A stretch of DNA of 64,000 nt from Haemonchus contortus (Eukaryota; Nematoda; Chromadorea; Rhabditida; Trichostrongylidae), in the NCBI GenBank assembly GCA_000469685.2, contig LS997566.1, positions 21,647,932-21,711,931 on the forward strand. Reading direction: 5' to 3'. A program made the translations under genes and the position numbers. The notes below the pieces were generated by a model, which saw only the letters and a program-made list of their open reading frames with translations, was not told where the DNA came from and did no database searches. Below are positions 48,485 through 59,100 of this stretch, piece after piece; within the stretch, counting starts at the first letter, position 1, and every line of letters starts with the position of its first letter.

Positions 48485-49285
48485 ATGTCAAGTCGGAATC
48501 TTAAGTTTATTCGATTTGGGTTGCCATTTTTCTCAATTGTTCTTGGCGGTGCTTACGGTCTACACTATTTTCAACAAGTTCGCTACGATTTCCGCAAACT
48601 GAAACAACAGGACTCCAACCTCGAGCATCTGGTTCGTTTCTCATGTTAAGTTTCCGCCCGATTTAATGCGCCTCGTGTTCTTTTCCCTACTAACCGTCCT
48701 TGGCTTACTTACCACAGGTTTTCATTTGAAGATCGTGCATTGTTACCAGCACATTTTCGCTTTTTTGTTCTCAACTTGTATTTTGTTTTAAAGAAATCGG
48801 AACTGGAGAAAAGCGGACTTCACCTTCGTAAAGACGTGACGGTCGAAAACGTGTACAAGGTAGGAATGAGTCCTTTCTCTCACAGACCTAACTCTTTTAA
48901 TTCGCACTTTCTTAGGAGGTAGCGGCTCTTGACACGGAGAACTGGGAAAACATCAGAGGGCCTCGTGAGGGCGAAGACATTACGGAATATTTGAGGTTCA
49001 AGTGAGTTTCCTTTTTGTAAGGCCTACACATCCTGATAGTTATGTCACCGTGTCCATTAAAGAAGGTTTTTTTTATCAATTTTCCCAATCAGTACGTCAG
49101 TTCTATTCAGGGAACTAACTCTCGATTAATTATTTGCGTATTTTAGTAGTGTACATTGTCAGTTTCAAAGCGAGGAAACTAGAGAAAATAGCGTCCAACC
49201 TTCTTGCAGGGCTAAGCAACAGGAAGCCAACAGAATCGCTCGTTTGAAGCGTAAGCAGGAACTTGATGGCAGAGCAGATTCCTGA
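48485..49285 (+). CDS. COX16: Cytochrome c oxidase assembly protein COX16 homolog
   Basis: Four exons with continuous phase: 48485-48631, 48794-48859, 48916-49001 and 49210-49285 (TGA), giving 124 residues. COX16 is a small mitochondrial inner-membrane protein needed for complex IV assembly (COX1/COX2 maturation with copper chaperones). Residues 8-27 (FIRFGLPFFSIVLGGAYGLH) form the single membrane span. They are followed by FQQVRYDFRKLKQQD, the conserved RYD-containing segment, and ENWENIRGPREGED, the family signature WKNIRGPRPWE. The lysine-rich tail is longer than in vertebrates. A TTTTAG at 48469-48474, ten bases before the ATG, is a plausible spliced-leader acceptor. The first intron starts gttcgt, a weak donor. 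No operon partner is visible. Confidence 0.93.
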
Positions 49286-50825
49286 AGATCAGCTTCCGAG
49301 GTAATGTTTTACCTTGGTTCCCTATTTTGTCAATGATCCCAATAGTTTCAGAGCCCCTTCCAACGCAAACCTCGATATTAGTGATAATCCGCCGGAACCT
49401 GACAACGCTTCTATACGAGCCGAAAGAGGTTCGCTTCATTTTTTTAACAGGCTTAAAAAACAATTTTCGAAATGCTTTCAATTTGATGACTGATTGGTTC
49501 ACTCAGCATTTCATTAGAAAGCGGTTTTCAGTTTTTGTTCTCATAGTTTTTTTTTTGAAAAAAATTCATGTCAACCGTACAATGTTCCATCTGGAGAGTG
49601 TGTTGGAAAACTTTATCACTAAACTCACTAAACTACTCAACACCCGGGGTCGCTCATAACGCATGCCGACCGCGGTGTGTCAGCCTCAACGGAATAAGGA
49701 ATAGCGACACTTAACGAGTAGCAAAAGGCTTTAGTACTGCTTTCTTCAGTAGAAATTGCGTTGGAGGGAGCTACTCAGCCTGCAACTCCTTTTTTTAAAA
49801 ACTTTTCCACCAAGCTGCCATTGTTCCCATTACCTTTCTTGCGAACCACTTTTCTTCATTCACTCTGGAGCTCCTCCTAATCTCAGGCTCTGGCGGTGAT
49901 TTCCAAGCGCAGCATCATTTTTCCCCACCATTTGAAAATGATTTAGAGCTAATAAGCTGTTGCGCTTCTGCTATTTTTGATAGAGAGACAAAGCACAATA
50001 AACTAGGCTCCGTCAACTCCTTTTTGACCGCTTTAATGTTGGCAATCTACTGCTCTTACCCTACTCTGCTCAAAGTTGGTTTGCGTTTAAGCGTTCCTTT
50101 CTAACTGTTTCGGTCAACAACTTTCAAAAATTTATCAGATCCTAATACTGCTCATGACGTCTATAAGGCTAGTGTGTACTTCTAGTACTTCTACAGGAAA
50201 CGGCAGCTAACGATCCCATTCGCTGCCTGACAGAAATGTTGTAAGTGTGCGAGTATTGCATTGATTTCTAAGCAGCCAATAGCTATTGTTTGGTCGGATA
50301 ATAATTTGAATAGGTCTTTTCTGAGAAAGTATGACTCGATTAGCACATGACTAACGATTCAGTGTAGCGCGCACGTGCATACGCAATCTCTTAATGAAAA
50401 GTACATGTGTTACCTGATTACTTGCGAAAATCTGATGAACGTGACTTTTATTTTCGCATCGCTAGTTGGCTTCAGTAATACTTGCCAACACATTTGAGCA
50501 AAGTGTTATTTGACATCAAATTCCGATGTGGATTCTCTCAGTTGCAATGTCACATTTTTGGATTCTTGTCATTTTTTCAAAGCTTGAGCAAAGCGGTTAT
50601 GTTGGTTCGAAGCGATCTGGAGAAATGATCTTCCAAAATTTTTCGCTGCCTTGGTGATAACATCAGTTTTAATGGCTGGTGGGCATCGATCACTGTGAGA
50701 ACTTGAGTAGGTAGCTTAGAACGAGGCTCTGAAGCTATCTGGAAAGAAATCATTCAAGTGGTCGCTTGAATTACTGGTGTTTGGCAATTGGCTTCTGCAA
50801 ATCAGTCATAGCAACTCATCTGGTA
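49286..50825. other. No gene recognised
   Basis: 3' flank of COX16 and intergenic DNA. The AT-rich frame at 49327-49659 has no domain. Confidence 0.5.
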
Positions 50826-51068
50826 CCGTGCGGCGGCGTTTTGTCCCCTTAATTCGCTTGTTTCCTTTATTACTTTGTTAATAAGTAATTTCAGTGCTTT
50901 TTTTGTTTATAATAACTTCCTCCTTCTTCAGTGTGTTTTTTTTGGTTTCTGATTCTTCTCAAACTTAATTACTTCAGCTAATTACCTGTTCTCGCTTTTC
51001 CATCGTCCGTTTGGTGCTCGTTTTATTTATTTGCTGATCGATTTTGTCATTAGTGTGCGCGACTGACA

Positions 51069-51752
51069 ATGCCACCCAAGGTAGATCGACTTCACAGGAA
51101 GAAAGAGGTGCTTGATAATTCAGGTAGTTCCAAAATAGCCCGATGTGCTCCTTCACAGTCTTCTGGAACACTTTCGGTGGACACAGATTACGCGGGACTT
51201 TCGGCAAGCCAGCTTATTAACGCACTTCTGGAGCGGAATACTGATCCAGAAATCGAGAAGATGCTTCTAGTTTTGGCGGAGAAGGTACCCAAGGAAATGT
51301 CAGAGCTTCTGGAAGCTGAGAAACGCTCCAGAAGCATCGTTTTGAGTGGGCTCGAAGAGGCTCCTCCACATTCACTGCCGTCCGAGAAGCAGAGGGATCT
51401 GGAGTCGAAAGTTTTTGATATTTTAGATGTTTTGAATGTGGAGTGTCGGCCTGTTGAAGTTTATAGGATGGGGAAAGAGGTTCCTTCGCGTCCCAGACTT
51501 GTGAAAGTCCTCTTACCTTCGCGTTTCCATTGGCGAACGGCTCTAGCAAATGCAAGGAATTTGAAGGCGAATGGATTTGCGAATGTATTTGTCAGAAGGA
51601 GTATGACACATGAAGAAAGGAAAAAGGAATATGAACTTCGGCAGCAGGCGAGAGAGCGGAATAGAGGTAAGACGGTTCGCGAATGGGTGGTGTACAAAGG
51701 AGAGCTCAGACATGTCTCAGAATTGTCGCAGAGGCCCTCGGGAAACGCTTAG
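51069..51752 (+). CDS. CR1-like ORF1 protein
   Basis: This intact 227-residue frame runs from MPPKVDRLHRKK to a TAG two bases before the ORF2 start codon. Residues 55-85 are acidic and helical (LEAEKRSRSIVLSGLEE). Residues about 80-170 hold the RRM-like fold typical of LINE ORF1 proteins, with VEVYRMGKE, RPRLVKVLLPS and FVRRSMTHEERKKEYELRQQ. Such proteins bind the element RNA and form the ribonucleoprotein. The overlapping minus-strand frames are shadows. Confidence 0.85.
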   Translation: MPPKVDRLHRKKEVLDNSGSSKIARCAPSQSSGTLSVDTDYAGLSASQLINALLERNTDPEIEKMLLVLAEKVPKEMSELLEAEKRSRSIVLSGLEEAPPHSLPSEKQRDLESKVFDILDVLNVECRPVEVYRMGKEVPSRPRLVKVLLPSRFHWRTALANARNLKANGFANVFVRRSMTHEERKKEYELRQQARERNRGKTVREWVVYKGELRHVSELSQRPSGNA

Positions 51753-51754
51753 AG

Positions 51755-54588
51755 ATGCATGGTTCCCCTGATAACGTTAACCTAAAGTGCTTCCTGTTTA
51801 ATGCCCGAAGTATTGTGAATAAAATGCATCACTTGCATATGTTCTTGAGTAAATTCAAACCCGATGTTCTGGCAATTACTGAGACATGGCTGAGTGCTAA
51901 GGTTCGCGACACTGAACTGACTGGAGGATTCCCATATTCTGTTTACAGGCATGATCGTAGAGGTAGGAGAGGAGGTGGGGTTTGCTGTTTAGTGAATTCC
52001 TTCCTGATCTCTAAAGAAATTAAAGTTGATTTGGAGCTTGGTCTGGACCTAATTTGTATTGAGCTTTTGAACGGTGCCTCCTCTGCGTCTACTATCAGGC
52101 TTGTGGCAGTCTACCGCCCACCCAGTACCTCTGCAGCCATTGACGATGCCTTCGTTGAGTTTCTTACGGATCTCTGCTCTGTGCGATCCCACACATTGGT
52201 TATTGGAGATTTCAACCTCAACATCGATTGGTCCAATAAGCACCCGTTTAATAGTGTCGCTTCGCAGTACCTTCGCCTTTTTGACACATTCGGTTTCGCA
52301 CAGTATGTTACAGAGGCGACCTACAGTGACAAGATAATAGATCTTGTTCTGTCTTCTGCCCAAATTGTTAGTTGTGCTTCCATCCTTCCACCTTTCTCAA
52401 ATTCTGACCATAACGTCGTGGCTTTCAAGCTGGCTCAAACTGTGACTCTACCTCACTCTGTTCCTACACCCAATTTTGCCAACCTTGACTTTCGATTACT
52501 AGACTCGGTCTTTCTCGCTGTTGACTGGTTTGCTCTTTTCAACAATTATACTTGCATTAATGATATTTACATGAGATTTTGCAAAAAAATTTACTCCATT
52601 CTTGCATCCTTCGTTTCCTTTAAGATTCCTTCTATGCATAATGTAAGTTATCCTGCTCATATCGATAATCTGTTGTCCCAAAAGTTACGGCTTTTCCGGG
52701 TGCTCCCTAATCCTTTGACAAATGCATTATACAGGAAAGTGTGCTCTGACCTCGACAAGCATGTCAAAAAATTTGTGGAAAATCGTGACAAGCGGCTGTC
52801 GGCTAAGGCTAATTCAATGCATCTTTTCAGCCTAGTCAGGCAAAGAGTTAAAACCTCTCTCAAGCTACCCGCACTCTCGGATTGCTTCGGCTCTCTCTTT
52901 GTTACCGATGAGGAGAAAGCTGAAGCTTTAGGTACCTACTTTACTAGTGTTTTTTCTACAGATAACTCTGAGGATGAAGTTAGGACTAGCAATCAGTTCG
53001 AGATCAATCATTCCTTGACTTGGATTTCCTTTCATCCTCAAGAGGTTTTCGGTGTACTCACTAAGCTCAAGCCATCCATGGTTGAACCGTATGATGGCAT
53101 CCCCCAGATACTTTTCCGTAAGTGTGCTCGTTCATTATGCAAACCATTAGCACACATTTTCAACATTTCTTTGCTTCTCGGAGAAGTACCTATATCTGGA
53201 AAGAATCCATAGTTTCAGCCATTCCTAAGAAGTCCGACAGCCGACTCCTATCTGATTTCCGCCCTATTAGCAATTTACTCACTGCTGCCAAGGTCATGGA
53301 AGCCTTGATCAGAGAAAAGATTTTAGCCTGGCTCAATAGGTTCAATGTAGTTCCAGTAGAGCAGCATGGGTTCTTAAGTGGTGCTTCTACAGCTTCTAAT
53401 CTTCTTGACACTTTTTTCGATTGGACTGTTGCCTTGAATAATAAGGAAGCAGTGGATATTGTATTCATTGATCTTTTTAAAGCCTTTGACAAGGTCAGTC
53501 ACTCCAGGCTTCTATCAAGACTACGTGATCTTGGCATCAGTGGGCAGCTGCTAAGTTGGTTTAGATCTTACTTAAGCGATAGACATATGACGATAAAAGT
53601 TGGTCAGAGTTTCTCGCAGCGTTATCATTGTCCCAGTGGAGTTCCCCAAGGTGGTGTGTTGTCGCCCCTTCTGTTTCTCATATACACAGTTGATCTTCCA
53701 GCTTTCATAACAACTTCTAGTTACATCAAAACGCAAATCTATGCTGATGACATTAAGATCTATGTCTCGTATGGTATGGAGAATCGGGAAGAAGCTCAGT
53801 CATCTCTTCAACGCTCCCTTGTAAAGATGGCTGAGTGGGCCACGTTGTGGCGTCTTCCCATTAACCTTAAGAAATGTTCGGTGTTACACATTGGTGTAGG
53901 ATCTCCTTTGGATTATGAAATTTGTGGCATCAAGTTGGCACGCTGTTCGTCTGCCAAAGACTTGGGGCTCACTTACGGCCCTGATCTCAAGTTTTCTTCC
54001 CATATAGACAGCGTGGTAAATAAAGCTTCCTCTGTTTTATTTCTTATCCTCCGCAATGTTCTAACAAACGACCACAGAATTTTAATTCGCTTGTACAAGG
54101 CATATGTCCTCCCTCATCTCGAATACTGCTCTCAGGTATGGAGCCCGGTGCTTAAAAAGGATATTGCTAAACTTGAAAAAGTACAGAGAACTTTCACGAG
54201 GATCGTGTTTCTCAGAATGTTTCCGGGCACGGAGTACAGGCTGATACCTAGTTATGAAGACCGTCTAAAAATGTTTGGATTAATGAGTTTACTGAACAGA
54301 CGTATCATAAGTGACCTCGTTTACTGCTTTCGCATAATTCGCAAAGAAATTAAGCTCAAAGCTAGTAAGTACTGGGTCTTCCGGCCTAGTAGTGCTAGAT
54401 CTAACGGCTTCTCATTACAAAGCAAAAGATTAAAAAGATACAACCATGCCTTAGCATTTAATTCCTTCTTCTTTCGGACAGCTAGACGGCTTGAAAAGCT
54501 CCCACGAGAGGTGCTACAATCGAGTAATGGTAAGATTTTCAAGGCCAAATTGAGGGCCCTTAATGTTGCTCAGATAATCAACTCGTAA
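51755..54588 (+). pseudogene. CR1-like ORF2: AP endonuclease and reverse transcriptase, one frameshift
   Basis: ORF2 starts at the ATG at 51755. The endonuclease half shows FNARSIVNK, AITETWLS, RRGGGVCCLV, AVYRPPST, VIGDFNLNIDW and SDHNVV, the catalytic motifs of AP-type LINE endonucleases. The frame ends at a TAG at about 53210, and a one-base shift near 53191-53199 restores the reading WKESIVSAIPKK. The reverse transcriptase half then has FRPISNLLTAAKVMEALI, FIDLFKAFDKVSH (motif A), SGVPQGGVLSPLLF (motif B) and QIYADDIKIY (YADD catalytic box), ending at 54586-54588. Together they nick the target and copy the element RNA there. The frameshift separates the two activities, unless it is a sequencing error. 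Confidence 0.92.
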
Positions 54589-55348
54589 GCTTGTTCATTA
54601 TCATGTTGCCATCATTTACAGGTCTTGTTGAGATAGTTCGCCTACGGTATCGATCGGGTAGCAGCTATACCTGTGGCGGTATGTAGGGACAACCGTGTCC
54701 GATGGAATGCCTCTCCGGTTTAGTCTCGTTGCCTCAAAAGTTCCACCCATAGTCTTTCGGATGCAAATTCTTCTTTTTTCCTGCGATCATGCATCCCGGT
54801 TCAGGTTTCTCTTGACTGAAACGTGTCGCCGTCTTTCTTCCAATAACTTTGTCTTTCGAGTTTGACTTCCTTTCTGTGTCTCCCTATGGGTTGCTTACGC
54901 TTCTTTTCTTTTTCCTTCTTGAATGTTGTTTTTTTCTTTTTGTCCTGTTTTTTTTTTCTTCGTTGAGCTTCTTTTTTTTTGTTCTTGATCTGATAGTCCG
55001 TCGCCACCATTACTGAGCCTGCCATATCTAAGTTTCCAACTTGGTCATTGTCTGACCCAACAGTTCACATTTCGCCGTTCAGCCAGTAGCATACAAGTCG
55101 GTTCCACGAGGGAAGTTGGCGTACCCGTGTGCCGAAGTTCCGACTTGGTCCCATGACTCCTTACGGAATGAGGGCACCTTGGCCAACTGGTGCGGTTACT
55201 GGCTATGAGGGCATCTTTGTTGAACACACTTCCATTGCAGCTCTGGAGATCGGTATTTTTGTCCTCTCGCTTCCTAATCTTACTTGTTTACTGTGGCGAC
55301 GGGTGGTTTATTTGCTACTATGCAGTTGTGGCGCACTCAGTTGAGTGT

Positions 55349-55370
55349 ATAAATAAATAAATAAATAAAT
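55349..55370 (+). repeat. (ATAA)n tail of the CR1-like element
   Basis: Five to six AAAT units end the retrotransposon. CR1 and RTE elements end in short tandem repeats instead of long poly(A). Confidence 0.85.
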
Positions 55371-55570
55371 GGCCGCTTTCAGACTTCGACGACTGTCCGT
55401 CCGTCAGTTCAACGCGTACGCGACGGCGGTCGCTTGCGTACTGCGACGGCGGCGCTAGAGTAGTGTTGACAGCGCTGGCATGTGATCCAGTGTTGTCGAT
55501 AACGGTCAGGCGCCGCTGTCGCAGCACGCGTTGAACGGTCGGATGAGTCGTTGAGGTCTGAAAGCAGCCA
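55370..55570. mobile_element. 201-bp MITE abutting the LINE tail
   Basis: Inverted termini of about 60 bp begin TGGCCGCTTTCAGACTTCGA on the left and TGGCTGCTTTCAGACCTCAA read inward from the right. They share AACGCGT further in. The interior is GC-rich (GCGACGGCGG) and codes for nothing. No clear target duplication was found. It sits exactly at the end of the ATAA tract. Confidence 0.8.
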
Positions 55571-56198
55571 ATAGGAAAATTGGATGACCAGAAATTCGGA
55601 AAAAAGGGGATCACGTGATGGACCATCATCTCGAAAAAGCAGAAAACATGTGGATCTGTCATTCTTAAGGTTCCAATCAGGTCTAAGCCGTGTTTTAGAA
55701 CGCGCGAATATCTAAACACGTGATAGTTGAATCTTCATGGCGTAACAGTTACAGGCTGTATCGTGTGTAATGGTAAGGGAAAGGAAGAGCGAGTGGAGCA
55801 TTAACAAACTTAAAGTTATCCCCAGACAGTTATAATGGATAAGAATCAGCTTCCTATGAGTGGGCTGATTAGTTGGAAGAACTGCTTATCGTGGATGGGG
55901 CGAGAGGTGGCAAGTCTCTTTTATTTCAGTTCATATCGAATATGGTTTTGTCATAGTAACTATTATTTTTCTGGCCCACTAGTACTGCTTTGACCCAATG
56001 AATGCTGAAAGAAAATATAATGGCGATGTAGTGATTATGAAAATCTTGGCTCCACTCGATACATCGGTCACCTCAATCTGGCAAAGTAAATGAGTGAAAG
56101 TGTTGTCTCGTATTAGTCAGAGAAGTGGAATAGGCCTAAGTTCTTCTGCTTGCGCCACTTGATATGAAGGAGATCGCGGCTATCTTACTACAACGTAG
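55571..56198. other. 5' flank of the PTH2 gene
   Basis: No gene recognised. TACAACGTAG directly before the ATG at 56199 could be a spliced-leader acceptor. Confidence 0.4.
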
Positions 56199-59100
56199 AT
56201 GGAAAGGTTTACGGGTGTGTCCAATTTTTTTACAGTAGGTGTTCTGCTTTCTACTGTGGCTTCGATCACTAGATGGGTGATTAAGCGAAAACCGAGAATA
56301 TTCAACTTTGAGACTTACTTTGCATTGTTCAAACAGCATCTATGTGAACGCCTACTTTCAGGTTCTCCAACTCCATCATCAGTCACTGTCGAAAATCTTC
56401 CTAGTCTCCCTGATCCTGTACAGCTTGCTGGAGTTTCTGATCCATTTGGGTTAGGGGAGTTACCTGAGGTCAGTAATTTCTTTTTCTCTTTTGAGATTCA
56501 TTCTTTTTAAAAAGATTTTCTTTCACGAGCATGTTATCAGGTTCCGGTTCCACCGCCGCTCTCCAACCAACACGTATCCTTTAGTGCAAACAACAGTTGT
56601 GTTCCTGATCTTCCCCATCCCGTTGACCCTCAAGCTCAGCCGGAGACATCCTGTTCAGTACGTTTTGTATATTTGCTTAGATGCCCTTTCCCTTTTCCTT
56701 TTCAAACGTTCTCCTGACTTTCTAAATACACGCACAAACGCTTCATATTAATTGAGAATCGAGGATGTTTAGTATTCATCTTCAATTGCTCACTATACCC
56801 AAACATGTGACAGTAATCTGACGAGTCCGAGATCCTGGGATTTTTGTCTATAACTCGTTATCCTTGAGGGTCGGGTAATACCCTTTCATGGAAGAGTGAA
56901 CTTCGATGAAACTCCCTCTATTTTCATAAGGAAAATGTTTAGGTGCAACACGCGTAAAAGTCCTCTTGAACCTGTTGAAGATGCTTGTGAATGTTGATAA
57001 AAAGATATCCAACTATTCCTATGTAGTCGACTCCAACTGTCCCTGTCAAATTCGCTTTGCAAGATAAGCAAGTTGATGTTCAAACCTGGAAGATATGCTG
57101 GGCGCATTGTTCATCTTCATGGTTGAGCTCAGTTCTCTTAAAGTAATAAATTCCAAAGAAAAACTCCAAAAAACGATTGCATACAAGTTTCTTTTCAGTC
57201 AATTGTTGGCGCCACAGGGTGGAATAATATTTCAAGCCACATTTTTAGCTCGTTATGATGCTGGTTCCATTTATGCTGTGATAAATAGCAACTGCAGCTT
57301 TAACCTAGCGTCTTGAATTCTAAAACAACTTTTACTCTCTAGAATTTTTTATCGGCACTTTCATGACAGGCCGAGAAGTGCAATCGCTGGAGTTCGACTC
57401 TACGCCTCTTTCACAGACTATACTATTTCTGTGGAAGGCTAATCGTAATGACGAGATGAATCATTTAGGGGCTATTGTTAAAGCTAATCTGTAGAGTACT
57501 GTATTAATAATTTTATTTAGTCAGTCGGTTTCTCTGTGGATGCTTACTCTTAGGCCGAGTTGAGTAGAGGTTTGAAGAAAAGTAATGATATTTGTAAACT
57601 GTGCATTGGGACTGGAGCGCACTATCTGTTTGAAAAAAAACGTTGTTCTCTATCCTTTGAGCGTCATATCTTTTCTTCTTTCCTTACTCTTTGACTGGGG
57701 TGGTTTGGTAGTATATAGTTGGGTACTTTCTTTTCAAATGGCTCCAGAGAGGGAATTTGGTGTACTTACTTGGCAAATCGCACTCAATTTTCAAATCAGG
57801 CGTTTTCAAGACACCGAATTGCATTGGTCTGATTGTGAGCGTACTGGAGAATGCGGCATTCTTATCGCCGCGGAAAATGTGAAATAGAATTTGTAGTTTT
57901 AATTGTGTGATTACAGATTAACAACGATCTGTACGCGCAGCTTCTTGATCTTGGATTTGACGATTTCACCGCACGTCTTGCCCTTATTCGCACAGCGAAT
58001 ACAGGTGTTGAAGAGGTACGCTTTTATAGTGTTGTAGCTGTGTTTTCCTTTTCCTCAATACAAATTAATCCCGCACCTATTGCATTTTTATTATTGATTA
58101 CTGATATGTAAACCGAGAGTGTTGCGACATCAGGGCAGGCTGTTCGGTTTTTTTTTTGATTTTTAAAGCTAGCATTATTCCCAATATCTACTGAGTGCTG
58201 CGATAAACTTGCAACCTCTTCGTTTGGTTGCATAACTTGCATTCGTACGAAGGAACTGAATGTTTTGGATTCATTTTGAATTAAATATCACGTTTTGTTA
58301 CTTGAATGGATGTAGGCATGATGTACTGGCCACGATCGCGCTGATCCAATTCCATTAATCGATTATTTTCTCGTCGGCCATGGAATACTTCTTTTCTAAA
58401 GTATTTTCTGTAGTATTTTTTACACGTTATTCTCGCCAAAGAAGACACACGGAAATATCATTACATTAGTCCTTGATTTGTGTTCCAAATTTCCTACGAA
58501 AGTTTTGAGACTACTTTATCGAACAATTTTTCATTAACTGTTTCGAAGATTATAACAATAACATAAAATTTTGTGTTAATTGCCCAGGGAAACTGGATTC
58601 CGAGGTTAGGGCAAATGTGGTTGCTGCTCATTGGTTCAGAGCACTTTTACTTTTCCATCATTAAAGCGCATTCTTAGTTGCTACCTGCAGTTCTTCTGTG
58701 TTGAAGGTAACGGACATGATTTTTTGGACGAGTGTCATCGTTCCAGCCTCACCACTTGCATAATTGCTTCCCATGTTTCACAATGAAATATCCCTGATAC
58801 TTGCCGTACACTTGCTGACAAAGAGAAACTTAAGTAATCCCTTAGTCGAAAAAAAAACCTCACGAAGGGAAAGTAAGGCGAAGTTTTTATATTATACGTA
58901 CTTGTGTAACCTAGGTTCGTTATGATCGATGTGAAGTAGAAGTACCACTGAAATTATAAGCAAAAAAGTCATGAAAATCAGTGGAACAAGGCATGTATCA
59001 CCCTACTGCTAGTTCTTTTGTAATTACAGGCTGTCAATTGGATAATCGAGCGATCCAATCCCAGCGATTTCGAGGATAATTCGTCTAGCAGCGACGGCGG

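Larger units (their letters stand above)
50826..55369 (+). mobile_element. CR1-clade non-LTR retrotransposon, near full length
   Basis: Contains ORF1, ORF2 with endonuclease and reverse transcriptase, a pyrimidine-rich 3' region (54770-54990) and a terminal (ATAA)n tract at 55349-55370. The 5' limit near 50826 is an estimate from the start of the untranslated leader. Motif wording fits CR1-clade elements known in nematodes. Only one disabling change was seen, so the copy is young. Confidence 0.9.

Noticed and set aside
57360..57430. tRNA-like B box GAGTTCGACTC in the PTH2 intron
   Set aside because: Upstream sequence does not provide a D arm, anticodon stem or acceptor pairing.
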